DNA from: an uncultured Dysgonomonas sp.
Lineage (GTDB): Bacteria; Bacteroidota; Bacteroidia; Bacteroidales; Dysgonomonadaceae
Reading direction: 5' to 3'
DNA: 20,532 nucleotides
Assembly (NCBI GenBank): GCA_937875275.1
Contig: CALNCC010000048.1
Location: forward strand, 1 to 20,532
Shown piece by piece: positions 7,064 to 15,251 of the stretch (the first letter of the stretch is position 1; each line of letters starts with the position of its first letter). The notes beneath the pieces were generated by a model. It did no database searches. It was not told the origin of the DNA and saw nothing but the letters and a program-made list of their open reading frames with translations. The position numbers and the translations under genes are program-made.

Positions 7064-9160
7064 TTATTTCAGTGTCAAACTTACGTTCACACCGCAAGTG
7101 AAAGGTCGCCCTTCTTGTGCATAACCTTTCGATGTATAGAAATAATAGGCTATATATTTCGTATTACCTATATTTTTCATCCAAAAGTCCAAAGATACAT
7201 TCTTTTTCTGAAATGAGATTTTCCCATCCACAGTTCCGTAGAATGGTTGAGAAACATCATTGTCCTCTTTCCAGTACAATTTGCCGATTCCTTTATATTG
7301 CGCATTGAACGAAACCTTATCTACCCACCACCCTTTTTTCACTTTCAGACCATAATTGCCCGACAAAGAAAACGTATTACTCGGTATCATCGGCAGATAT
7401 TTGTCATTATAGTTCGTTTGCTCGTCTCTCTCATATTTCTTGAATTTGGCGTGTGTATAGCCATAATTGATATCGAATCGCAGATCACTCAACGGATTCA
7501 CAGTCAATGTCAATTCGGCACCTTTGCTTTCCGATTTACCGGCATTGCGCAGAATATAACCTTTGCCATCGGGTTGGCTTTGCGAGATTTGCTGATCGCG
7601 CCAACTGATATAAAACAGCGCCGCATCGGTCTGAATCAGATTGTTGAAGAAACTGATTTTCGACCCAATTTCATAGTTCCAACTATATTCGGGCTTATAA
7701 GAATAATCCTCTTCTCGCTGAGCCGTAGAGTTGAACCCTCCAGATTTATATCCTTTCGATATGGACGAATACACCATCTTGTCCTTTGCCGGAGAATATA
7801 GCAAAGAGACCTTAGGCGTAACCTGTGAGAAATGATCTTTGTCTTTGAAAAACTCGGTCTGTACCGGGTCGGCAGCTCCGTATCGATATGACACTGTGTT
7901 CTGAGCCTTCTCCTTTTCCCAATCGTAACGCACACCAAGAGACAAGGCAAGATTTTTTATTAACAAGTCGTTTATGGTCGATTGATGATATGCGGCAAAA
8001 CCTTTTGCAGGAGTTTCTACATCCTGTATTTTATGATTGTCAGCTGTAAAGTTATTTACATCGCTGCTCGAATCTAAGCCTTGATAAAAACCAAACAATC
8101 CGAATTGCCACTGATAGCGAGAATCTTCCACCGATTTCAGATTAAACTCCTGAGAGAACATGCGTTGTTTTTCCCAATAGTTGACATAGTACAGATTGGC
8201 TGCCGTAAAATCTTGATCGAGTCCTTGTTTTCCATCAAAATATTGGAACGAACTTTGCGAACTTACCTTAAAATGATCGGCTGCATATTCGGCAACAAAT
8301 CCGGTTGTAGACATGTTGCGGCGATAGTAGCTTGGCGAATTATAATTTATTTCCCCCACTCTGTTTGTCTCACTATTATAGAGAGCATACGGATATCCGT
8401 CCTGATCGGAATACTCATAGGCTGATGTCAGATGAAAACTGAGACGTTGAGAATATTTATAGCTAAGTCTGATTCTCGAAGCAATGGCATCGACAGGATT
8501 TGCACTTTTGCCGGTAGTTATATTATCGAAATAGCCGCCCGATGTGGAATAATTTGCAGAAACAGAGTATCCGAACTTATCGTTGAAACTGTCGTAGCGT
8601 GAGACACCCACCTTATAGCTATCGTAACTGCCTGCCGACAGATTGATATTTGTTTCCTTGTACTTGAATGTCGACTTGGTGTAGACATTGATGATCCCAC
8701 CCATCGTATTTCTGCCATAGATCGTTCCTTGCGGTCCACGCAACACCTCTATGCGGTCGACGCCATTTATATCGAAATCGAACGACGAGCGGTCGAAATA
8801 TGGAACACCATCCACATAAAGCCCCACCGACGGTGCATTGGTGCGTGATCCGATTCCCCGAATAAATACCGGAGAAATCATCTTTGATCCATAGTCGGGA
8901 ATAAAGAGATTGGGTACGTAGCCCGAAATATCTTTTACGCCTATTACCTCACGTTCTTTTATTATCTGTGCTGATATCTCTGTGGCAGATACAGGCTTGA
9001 CAGAAAGATTCGTATTGGGTTTGAATGCCTGAACGACAACTTCGTCCAAATCGTGAGACTTCACTAACGAGTCGCTCACATTGGCATACAAACTATCTCC
9101 GGCATACAAACTACCAAAAGATGTAAAAAAGATTAGTGCCGATAATAAAGTTGAACGCAT
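7064..9160 (-). CDS. TonB-dependent outer-membrane receptor
   Basis: The product has 698 residues. Residues 1-20 form a signal peptide (L-Y-A before Gly21). DLDEVVVQA at 37-45 is a TonB-box-like segment. The plug domain follows, with FIRGIGSRTNAPSVGLYVDGVP at about 99-120 and RIEVLRGPQGTIYGRNTMGG at 136-155, then a 22-strand-type barrel to the C-terminus. There is no N-terminal carboxypeptidase-like (CarboxypepD_reg) domain and no SusD partner, so it belongs to the iron/siderophore/cobalamin/haem type rather than the SusC glycan type. It is the first gene of an MFS-hemN operon. Uptake of a porphyrin or iron complex is inferred from these neighbours. I see no obvious haem-receptor FRAP/NPNL signature, so haem itself is not established. 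Confidence 0.85.
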   Translation of the reverse strand: MRSTLLSALIFFTSFGSLYAGDSLYANVSDSLVKSHDLDEVVVQAFKPNTNLSVKPVSATEISAQIIKEREVIGVKDISGYVPNLFIPDYGSKMISPVFIRGIGSRTNAPSVGLYVDGVPYFDRSSFDFDINGVDRIEVLRGPQGTIYGRNTMGGIINVYTKSTFKYKETNINLSAGSYDSYKVGVSRYDSFNDKFGYSVSANYSTSGGYFDNITTGKSANPVDAIASRIRLSYKYSQRLSFHLTSAYEYSDQDGYPYALYNSETNRVGEINYNSPSYYRRNMSTTGFVAEYAADHFKVSSQSSFQYFDGKQGLDQDFTAANLYYVNYWEKQRMFSQEFNLKSVEDSRYQWQFGLFGFYQGLDSSSDVNNFTADNHKIQDVETPAKGFAAYHQSTINDLLIKNLALSLGVRYDWEKEKAQNTVSYRYGAADPVQTEFFKDKDHFSQVTPKVSLLYSPAKDKMVYSSISKGYKSGGFNSTAQREEDYSYKPEYSWNYEIGSKISFFNNLIQTDAALFYISWRDQQISQSQPDGKGYILRNAGKSESKGAELTLTVNPLSDLRFDINYGYTHAKFKKYERDEQTNYNDKYLPMIPSNTFSLSGNYGLKVKKGWWVDKVSFNAQYKGIGKLYWKEDNDVSQPFYGTVDGKISFQKKNVSLDFWMKNIGNTKYIAYYFYTSKGYAQEGRPFTCGVNVSLTLK

Positions 9161-9189
9161 GACAATGATATTTTTATTTTAGTTGGACA

Positions 9190-9221
9190 CAAAAATATCA
9201 ATCATCCGCCAAGTGTACAAT
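9190..9221 (-). promoter_or_regulatory. Promoter of the TonB receptor-MFS-hemN operon
   Basis: On the minus strand, TATTTTTG at 9197-9190 is an exact match to the Bacteroidota -7 element TAnnTTTG. ATTG at 9221-9218 matches three of four bases of the -33 element TTTG, with a 20-bp spacer, which is the usual distance. Transcription would start about 20-25 nt before the ATG at 9160. Confidence 0.6.
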
Positions 9222-9238
9222 CACTACTAATAGTGATT
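9219..9238. promoter_or_regulatory. Inverted repeat, candidate operator overlapping the -33 box
   Basis: Two perfect 8-nt arms, AATCACTA and TAGTGATT, are separated by CTAA. With one bulged base the pairing extends a few more bases outward. The repeat overlaps the -33 box of the TonB-operon promoter, as a repressor site would. On the minus strand it is not followed by a T run, so a terminator for the GNAT gene is less likely. It does not resemble the 19-bp Fur consensus closely. Confidence 0.5.
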
Positions 9239-9262
9239 TGTATATCGAATACGGTCACCGGC

Positions 9263-9676
9263 TTATACCAAAGCCTTTTTCACAATAACATAATCTATGC
9301 CGTCTCTCGAAAAAGACTCTTCGGTCTCTTCAAAACCTAACTTTTGATAGAACATCACCGCATCTTTTCTCGCGTTGCACCAAATAGAATTTAGCTTCAT
9401 ATCAATGGCGTAGTCGATCAGCCACTTTATCAATTGTGAAGCATACCCTTTCCCTTGTTTGTCAGTCAATGTAGCCAATTTTCGCAACTGCAAATTTCGT
9501 CCTTCATGCATAAATATAGAGCCTATGCTCATCAGTACACCATCCTCGAACACACCGAGATGAATACCCATATCGTCATCGGGCAAGCGAACATAGTCTA
9601 TATCTTTGTCGGGGTACATCACAGCTTTCCGAATAGAAAGAACATCGTTATAATTTGCTTCTGTTACTGCTATCAT
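9263..9676 (-). CDS. GNAT family N-acetyltransferase
   Basis: The product has 137 residues. The acetyl-CoA binding motif is at LATLTDKQGKGYASQL (about 67-82), with the pyrophosphate loop Q74-x-x-G-x-A79, and the C-terminal FYQKLGF at 109-115 is the usual motif B. The length equals a minimal single GNAT domain. The acceptor is unknown. The sequence has some resemblance to small general GNATs of the ElaA/PhnO kind, but I cannot assign one. The start lies 7 bp after the stop of the DUF3943 gene, so it is the last gene of the tamL-led minus-strand unit. It is followed by the regulated promoter of the next operon. Confidence 0.8.
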   Translation of the reverse strand: MIAVTEANYNDVLSIRKAVMYPDKDIDYVRLPDDDMGIHLGVFEDGVLMSIGSIFMHEGRNLQLRKLATLTDKQGKGYASQLIKWLIDYAIDMKLNSIWCNARKDAVMFYQKLGFEETEESFSRDGIDYVIVKKALV

Positions 9677-9683
9677 CTTATTT

Positions 9684-11168
9684 TCAGAATTTGTATGTTA
9701 ACAACAAACGCCCTTCGGACGTGAGTGAATAAACGTTTTTATAGAATTTATAATTTGTATCTCTGCTGTATGTGTAATATGCTCCGGTCAGATATAGTTG
9801 AGAATATAATTTCAAACTTGCTTTGGCATTCACGGCATGCAATATTGCCTGTGAATGATCGCCCTGATAGTTACCCGATTGTCCGTCAATATCTTCCACA
9901 GACACATCTTGAGGGTAGCCTTTCCATGTAAACATCCGGTATGATTCGTAATTGAGGGCGAAACCTATCACGTCTTTGTAAGCAATGCTGCCACCGACCT
10001 TTATGCTAAAACCACTTGCCAGATTGTAGTTACGATTCTCAACAAGGTAATAATCACTCAATGCTCCGCCGAGTATTATTCCATTGACATGGGCATACGA
10101 ATTAAATGCCCAATCATCGTATCGCTTACTTTGATGCATGATGCCAACACCAAACGATGCAGGAGTGCAGAATTTATACGGTATCTTGTTCGACTGTTTC
10201 GATATAGTATCCGAGTCGTAATAGTCGAAATGCTGATACACACCCATATTTAGAAATCCTTTCTCACTATCATATATCTCCGTTCCCCACAGTCGCCCAA
10301 GAATATTCAACTGGCTGAGCATAGGTTGCGAAGAGTGTATATTCAGATTGGTGCGCAGAGTAAAATAATCGTAAGGATTATCCCCTCCGGGGCTGAATCG
10401 GTCTCCGTATTCCACATCTATATCAACAGCAGCACCCACACCTTTGTCTATAATCGGATCTTTCAGCTCCAAAGCCCTCACTCCGACTCCTATCTCGACA
10501 CTAACATCAGGCACTCCGAATTGCTTACCCGATGTCGAACGTTTTGTCCAAGCATCTCCATTCACAAGGCGAGTTATTGCCCGCATCGGGTTTATCAAGC
10601 CGGCAGCAATCTCTCGCCCTACACGCTGACGTCCTGTTACTCTATCGTCAAGAATCAAGTCTGACGATCTGTGAAAAATTTCACCCAAAAGAACTCCTCC
10701 GACAGGTGTGGCTATAATATCATTTGTAGATGGATATTCGTTTTCCATAAACATTTCCCACATGGCGCTGCCACCTAAAGCAAAAGCCCCCGATTCCCAA
10801 TAATTCAAGCCATTAGAACGAGCAGCATTGTAATAGAGGTTGCCGTGATAGGGATGGAGAAACATGTTAGTTCCTATCTGGTCGTTATCATAGACAAATC
10901 CTCTTTTAAAATTATTTTTGATGGTCGTCGCATTTATTTTTGCAAATTCAGCATTCAGCGCGTATCGGTCAAAAGCCCATACACCCATATTCAGTCCGAA
11001 TACAGTTACCGCCGCATTCAGATATTTTTTCTTTGAATAGTATTCTATATCAATCGCATTTGCCGCACGAGGCTCAGCCACCTGACGCGACATCATGTTC
11101 TGCGCACTCAATTGACAAGCAGAGACTAATAATAAAATAGGAATGTATAGTTTCAATTTGTTGTTCAT
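9684..11168 (-). CDS. DUF3943 envelope protein, probably outer-membrane associated
   Basis: The product has 494 residues from ATG 11168; an in-frame ATG at 11177 would add three. The N-terminus is a signal peptide with two possible processing sites, a lipobox-like V-S-A-C and a signal peptidase I site before Gln (LSAQ). The region with FLHPYHGNLYYNAAR, then GSAMWEMFMENEYPSTNDIIATPVGG (two adjoining parts) and later GREIAAGLINP, matches the DUF3943 pattern as I recall it. The C-terminal half is rich in alternating Tyr/Phe strands and ends in a strand closing LLLTYKF, typical of a barrel. The function of the family is unknown. It lies between the glycosyltransferase (57 bp upstream) and the GNAT gene (7 bp downstream), so it is probably co-transcribed with tamL. 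Confidence 0.75.
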   Translation of the reverse strand: MNNKLKLYIPILLLVSACQLSAQNMMSRQVAEPRAANAIDIEYYSKKKYLNAAVTVFGLNMGVWAFDRYALNAEFAKINATTIKNNFKRGFVYDNDQIGTNMFLHPYHGNLYYNAARSNGLNYWESGAFALGGSAMWEMFMENEYPSTNDIIATPVGGVLLGEIFHRSSDLILDDRVTGRQRVGREIAAGLINPMRAITRLVNGDAWTKRSTSGKQFGVPDVSVEIGVGVRALELKDPIIDKGVGAAVDIDVEYGDRFSPGGDNPYDYFTLRTNLNIHSSQPMLSQLNILGRLWGTEIYDSEKGFLNMGVYQHFDYYDSDTISKQSNKIPYKFCTPASFGVGIMHQSKRYDDWAFNSYAHVNGIILGGALSDYYLVENRNYNLASGFSIKVGGSIAYKDVIGFALNYESYRMFTWKGYPQDVSVEDIDGQSGNYQGDHSQAILHAVNAKASLKLYSQLYLTGAYYTYSRDTNYKFYKNVYSLTSEGRLLLTYKF

Positions 11169-11225
11169 TGCCTTCAACTTAGAGTTTTGATATCCTACAT
11201 TTTTTAATTATCTACCATATGCTAA

Positions 11226-12296
11226 TCATTCGGAAACAAGTCGTTTTATGGTTTGTTCCATTTTATTCATAGCATTGCCCCATTCGAAACGTTGCATATA
11301 CATATTGCCCCGATGAGCCAATACAATACGCTCTTCATTATTTTTCATCAAATATATTATCTTCTCAGCCATCTGCTGTGCATTTTCGGCTTCTACAAGC
11401 AAGGCTGTCTCTTTGTCTGTTGCATAAGAGCGATGCCCATCTATATCTGTACAAACAAGTGCGCATCCACAAAACATGGATTCGGCAGAGACTAACGAGA
11501 AACCTTCTGTCAAACTGTTCGATATGAATATTGCATTTCTGTTATACAAGTCCGGCAAATCGGACGGATTGCGATGAAACTTTATCCAGTCGGGCAAGCC
11601 TTCGGGATGAGGGCATACGCCGAACATCTCTGCCTTCAGATCAGGAATTTCGTTTTTCACGATGTGTAATGCCTCAACACCGTACTCCGATCCTTTTATT
11701 TGCTGAAGGGAATAAGTCATTGCCACTGTCGCAGGATTTCGATCCTCGACCGATGCCTTTATATTGAATATACTCTTATCAATGGCATTCTCTATCAAGA
11801 CTATTTCGTTGTCAGTATGCTTTCTCACAATATCGCCGATATAGGGTGCAACCACAATATTGGTCATGCCTGCAATATTATATGAGTCGAACAATTCCTT
11901 TTCATGCCCTGTCCAATTTTCATATCCCTGTATGAGATTTACTTTCTTTCCTTTCGATGCACTCAAGGCTCCCATTTCCAACACGGTAGACCACCATGTG
12001 GCAACAACAACATCGGCATCGACAATGTATTTGTCAGCCACTTCGGGCACATATGACATGCTTACAGAATCATCGAAATCGAACCATCGATTGGTTTTAA
12101 ATCCCTCGATATAGATCAGCATGCACCGCAAAAAGTAAGGCAAGCGATATTCCATATAACGTGTTTTGACAGGAAAAGTGAGGTGTACATCATATCCTTT
12201 TTTAGCCAAGCGATTGGCATACTCGTACATGATCCGAAACCCACCCGCCGGTCGGCGAGGTTTGAAGGGCAATATAAAATTTATTCTCACTTTCAT
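11226..12296 (-). CDS. GT4-type glycosyltransferase (GT-B fold)
   Basis: The product has 356 residues. The N-terminus (ILPFKPRRPAGGFRIMYEYANRLAKKGYDVHL) has the glycine-rich acceptor loop and first Rossmann helix of GT-B enzymes. The C-terminal nucleotide-sugar domain contains the EX7E motif in EGFSLVSAE, with E264 and E272, then a GCALVCTD strand and ETALLVE, as in GT4 retaining transferases. There are no membrane segments, so it should act at the cytoplasmic face on a lipid-linked or nucleotide-sugar substrate, for example in surface glycan or lipopolysaccharide assembly. It starts 24 bp after tamL, which suggests coupling to outer-membrane biogenesis. Donor and acceptor are unknown. Confidence 0.85.
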   Translation of the reverse strand: MKVRINFILPFKPRRPAGGFRIMYEYANRLAKKGYDVHLTFPVKTRYMEYRLPYFLRCMLIYIEGFKTNRWFDFDDSVSMSYVPEVADKYIVDADVVVATWWSTVLEMGALSASKGKKVNLIQGYENWTGHEKELFDSYNIAGMTNIVVAPYIGDIVRKHTDNEIVLIENAIDKSIFNIKASVEDRNPATVAMTYSLQQIKGSEYGVEALHIVKNEIPDLKAEMFGVCPHPEGLPDWIKFHRNPSDLPDLYNRNAIFISNSLTEGFSLVSAESMFCGCALVCTDIDGHRSYATDKETALLVEAENAQQMAEKIIYLMKNNEERIVLAHRGNMYMQRFEWGNAMNKMEQTIKRLVSE

Positions 12297-12320
12297 TGGC
12301 AGATATACGTAGTTTGTTGA

Positions 12321-14732
12321 TCAGAAAGGATATCCTATGGCAATATGCCATGCTGTGTTTTTCCCTATTTTATGAGGTTCGGTTATCGGCCACTTCTTCA
12401 GATTCGGATCTTTCGACGGATTATATGCTTTCCATCCGCAATCGAGACGAACAAGCACAAAGTCGAAATCGAACCGTAAACCAAGCCCCCAAGATAGAGC
12501 AATTTCCTTATAGAATTGATTGAACTTAAATTGTCCGTTGTCTTGCTCTTCATATTTCCGAGCCGTCCACACATTTCCTGCATCCACAAACGCTCCTAAC
12601 TCTAATAACCAAAACAGCTTACTACGATATTCGAGATTAGCATCGAAGCGAATGTCTCCCGAGTGATAGAAGAAATTGTTGTATTCGTTACTCTTAGGAT
12701 AAAATGAGCCGGGACCTAATTCTCTTACTGTCCAACCCCTTACACTGTTTGCCCCTCCCGAGAAGAATCGCTTTTGAATAGGTATTTGCTTATAGTTGCC
12801 GTAGGGCAATGCTACACCGCCACCTAAACGCCATACCACTTTATTTTTTTCGTCTATCGTCAACGAACGACTATAATCCACAACTCCTTTCACATACTGA
12901 ACAAATTTTGTTCCGAAGATCTCCCTTGCTCCTGTTTCAGGTTCTTTGTCGGCATCAGTTAGTTTAGCTATCAGTGCCAAAGTATTACCTGCCGTTTCAA
13001 GAGACGCACGCAACGAATAGATAGGTTGTGTAGCTCTGTTACTCGACCCGTAACCTGTTTTAGTAAAAGTATATCCTGTACCCAAAATAAACTGGTCGGT
13101 GAAATTATATTGCCTTGCATTGGGTGTCAACGTACTCGAAAAATTAGCATTCAAGTACGGTATGTGTACATAGCTCAATTCTATGAGGTCGATAGTGTGG
13201 CGTGCCGAACTCCAACGCCTGTCCTGCCATAAATATTTTACACCTGTCGATAATACTGTACGGGTAAAATAACCCGGACGACGCTGATAAGTATAATTTG
13301 TTACATACTGTGTAGAAGCGTGTATATCTTGCCTGAAATCTTTGCTGAGAAAAGGAAACATGAAGCGTGGGAATGTCAGGGAAGTTTCTCCTCCGACTTC
13401 GAAATAATTATCCCTATAATTGCTGAATGACGGAGAAGTAGCCTCATAAGCTCCTTTGATCCGAACATTAAACAACTCTGACCCACGAAACACATTACGA
13501 TGGAGGTATCCCAGTCCGGCTTCAACACCAAACGAACCTCCCGAGTTGGTACCTTCTATCTCGGCGGAAACTCCCTGCTTCTTGTCCGGAACACAGGTGA
13601 TCAAACAATGGAGTGATGCCGAATCACCAACAGCTTTATAATATGTAATATTCACATTGCGAAGTATATCGAGCTGCGAGAGGGCGTTGTAAGTCATTGT
13701 CGTTTGCGTCTCGCTATACAACGACTCGGGCTTGATATAGCAATTGTCGAGTATTATATAGGGCTTGATGTACCGTCCACGTTCTCCGTACTTTATAGTA
13801 TAGCCATTTCTGCTGTATTCGTCCGACACAGAGTACGAATTTAAGTCTCCATCTATCGGATTGTAATCGACATACAAGGTTACGTCCTTTACCCAATATT
13901 GCTTGTGAGGTATTGCCACATTAGAAATAGACTTATCACTCTGTCTCTGCGTGAATGGAGATATTATGAGGTCGATATCAACCTGATTTTTAAGTCTCGT
14001 CGTATCAGCTACAAATCCGATATAGTCTTTATCGAAGTCGTAGTACCCAATTCGCCTGAACAGAGAGCGTATTCTATCACGTTCCTTATCTAATATATTG
14101 AGATCAAACATCATACCTTTTTCCACTAAGGAGTTTGCAAACAAGGCGCTGTCAACCCCAAATCGGACTGAATCACGTGTGGTCTTCAAGCGTTTTTTCA
14201 TTTCTTTCGACAACGGCAACGCGTATTCTTTCTTCCCGAAAACAGAATCGGAAATATTGATCGTATAATTATTGATCAAAAATGGCTCCTTAGAATCGAT
14301 ATTATATATTACATCGGCTTTCTTATCTTGCAACTTTACTTCCGATCTCACTTTGGCATTCAGATATCCTCGGTTTGTCATTATTCTCTTCAAGGTCTCT
14401 TCCGATTTTTCGACATACGTACTGTCATATATGATCGGAGCCTCACCGGCATTCTGCAAAGTGCGGTTGACCCACTTTGTCGAATCTTTGCCCGCCATGT
14501 TATAGATGAACAACGGAAGCTTAAACAACGTGAAGGTTTTGTAATTAGGCTTTTGTTTGAGATAAGACTCCATTTCGTAAGGCGATATGGCAGTGGTATC
14601 ACTTATCACTTTCGCACTTGACAGTAGATAGTCACCATCGGGCACAAATTTGGTTGTACTACACGATTGCATCTGCATCAAGAAAATGCAGATACCGACA
14701 AACAGTATATAAATTGATGATTTGAACTTCAT
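12321..14732 (-). CDS. tamL: TamL: lipoprotein-type BamA/TamA family outer-membrane protein
   Basis: The product has 803 residues. The signal peptide ends in a lipobox-like QMQSC with Cys24 as the putative lipidated residue, followed by STTKFVPDGDYLL. This 'C-S-x-x-K-x-V-P-x-G' start is characteristic of the Bacteroidota TamA variant called TamL. Residues of about 30-400 should contain the POTRA-like modules (for example RIMTNRGYLNAKVRSEV). The C-terminal Omp85 barrel has GGGVALPYGN, the RFFSGGANSVRGW motif, which is the conserved lid-lock (VRGF/Y) signature, and a last strand ending in GYPF. TamL works with TamB in moving proteins or lipids to the outer membrane; no tamB is in the window. 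It leads a minus-strand unit and is divergent from the VOC gene. Confidence 0.85.
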   Translation of the reverse strand: MKFKSSIYILFVGICIFLMQMQSCSTTKFVPDGDYLLSSAKVISDTTAISPYEMESYLKQKPNYKTFTLFKLPLFIYNMAGKDSTKWVNRTLQNAGEAPIIYDSTYVEKSEETLKRIMTNRGYLNAKVRSEVKLQDKKADVIYNIDSKEPFLINNYTINISDSVFGKKEYALPLSKEMKKRLKTTRDSVRFGVDSALFANSLVEKGMMFDLNILDKERDRIRSLFRRIGYYDFDKDYIGFVADTTRLKNQVDIDLIISPFTQRQSDKSISNVAIPHKQYWVKDVTLYVDYNPIDGDLNSYSVSDEYSRNGYTIKYGERGRYIKPYIILDNCYIKPESLYSETQTTMTYNALSQLDILRNVNITYYKAVGDSASLHCLITCVPDKKQGVSAEIEGTNSGGSFGVEAGLGYLHRNVFRGSELFNVRIKGAYEATSPSFSNYRDNYFEVGGETSLTFPRFMFPFLSKDFRQDIHASTQYVTNYTYQRRPGYFTRTVLSTGVKYLWQDRRWSSARHTIDLIELSYVHIPYLNANFSSTLTPNARQYNFTDQFILGTGYTFTKTGYGSSNRATQPIYSLRASLETAGNTLALIAKLTDADKEPETGAREIFGTKFVQYVKGVVDYSRSLTIDEKNKVVWRLGGGVALPYGNYKQIPIQKRFFSGGANSVRGWTVRELGPGSFYPKSNEYNNFFYHSGDIRFDANLEYRSKLFWLLELGAFVDAGNVWTARKYEEQDNGQFKFNQFYKEIALSWGLGLRFDFDFVLVRLDCGWKAYNPSKDPNLKKWPITEPHKIGKNTAWHIAIGYPF

Positions 14733-14771
14733 TCTTCGCGAAAGTAATTACCTATCTTCATAATAGAACTA

Positions 14772-14779
14772 CAAATTTA
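14772..14779 (-). promoter_or_regulatory. -7 element of the tamL promoter
   Basis: The minus strand reads TAAATTTG, an exact match to TAnnTTTG, 40 bp before the tamL ATG. I see no good -33 TTTG at the right distance. Confidence 0.45.
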
Positions 14780-14801
14780 GGATTTTAATTGTTTCTTTTT
14801 A

Positions 14802-14809
14802 TAGATTTG
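14802..14809 (+). promoter_or_regulatory. -7 element of the VOC gene promoter
   Basis: The plus strand reads TAGATTTG, an exact match to TAnnTTTG, 21 bp before the ATG at 14831. The -33 position falls near TTTA at 14776-14779, a partial match that lies inside the tamL -7 element. Confidence 0.45.
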
Positions 14810-14830
14810 TACTAACAAAACTGTTTTTAG

Positions 14831-15247
14831 ATGTTTAAAGTAGACCATATTGCTATTTGGGTAGATGACCTCGAAGCGATGAAAAATTACTATTCTACGT
14901 TTTTTGATGCTGAATGCAACGATAAATATACAAATCCCGGTACAGGATTCAGCAGCTATTTTCTTCGTTTCGGCTCCGATTCTTCACGTATAGAAATTAT
15001 GCACCGCGCCGATGTTCCGGAAAACAAAAACGATGTGATCGACAAGCAACACCGAGGATATATACATCTGGCGATGGAGGTGAAAACGCCTGAGGAAGTA
15101 GACTGCATGGCTAAGAAAATATCAGACGGCGGATACAAAATTTTGCGAGGACCACGAACATCGGGAGATGGATATTATGAATTTGAGACTATTGATCCCG
15201 AAAACAATCGCCTCGAAATTATCTGCAACATGAACGAAAAGAATTGA
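14831..15247 (+). CDS. VOC superfamily (glyoxalase-like) protein
   Basis: The product has 138 residues with the paired beta-alpha-beta-beta-beta modules of the vicinal-oxygen-chelate fold. The four positions that bind the metal in glyoxalase I-like enzymes are present as H6 (VDHIAI), E55 (RIEIM), H79 (YIHLAM) and E129 (RLEII), so it is likely an active metalloenzyme. Possible roles include lactoylglutathione-lyase-like detoxification or another VOC reaction. The substrate cannot be read from sequence. It leads a two-gene plus-strand unit, ending 4 bp before the rRNA methyltransferase start, and it is divergent from tamL. Confidence 0.85.
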   Translation: MFKVDHIAIWVDDLEAMKNYYSTFFDAECNDKYTNPGTGFSSYFLRFGSDSSRIEIMHRADVPENKNDVIDKQHRGYIHLAMEVKTPEEVDCMAKKISDGGYKILRGPRTSGDGYYEFETIDPENNRLEIICNMNEKN

Positions 15248-15251
15248 CAAG

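Noticed and set aside
7247..7801. Plus-strand ORF of 184 codons opposite the TonB receptor
   Set aside because: It is antisense to the well-supported barrel region of the receptor, and its translation has biased, motif-free composition.
9219..9238. Inverted repeat read as terminator of the GNAT gene
   Set aside because: There is no T run after it on the minus strand, and it overlaps a good promoter -33 box, so an operator explains it better.
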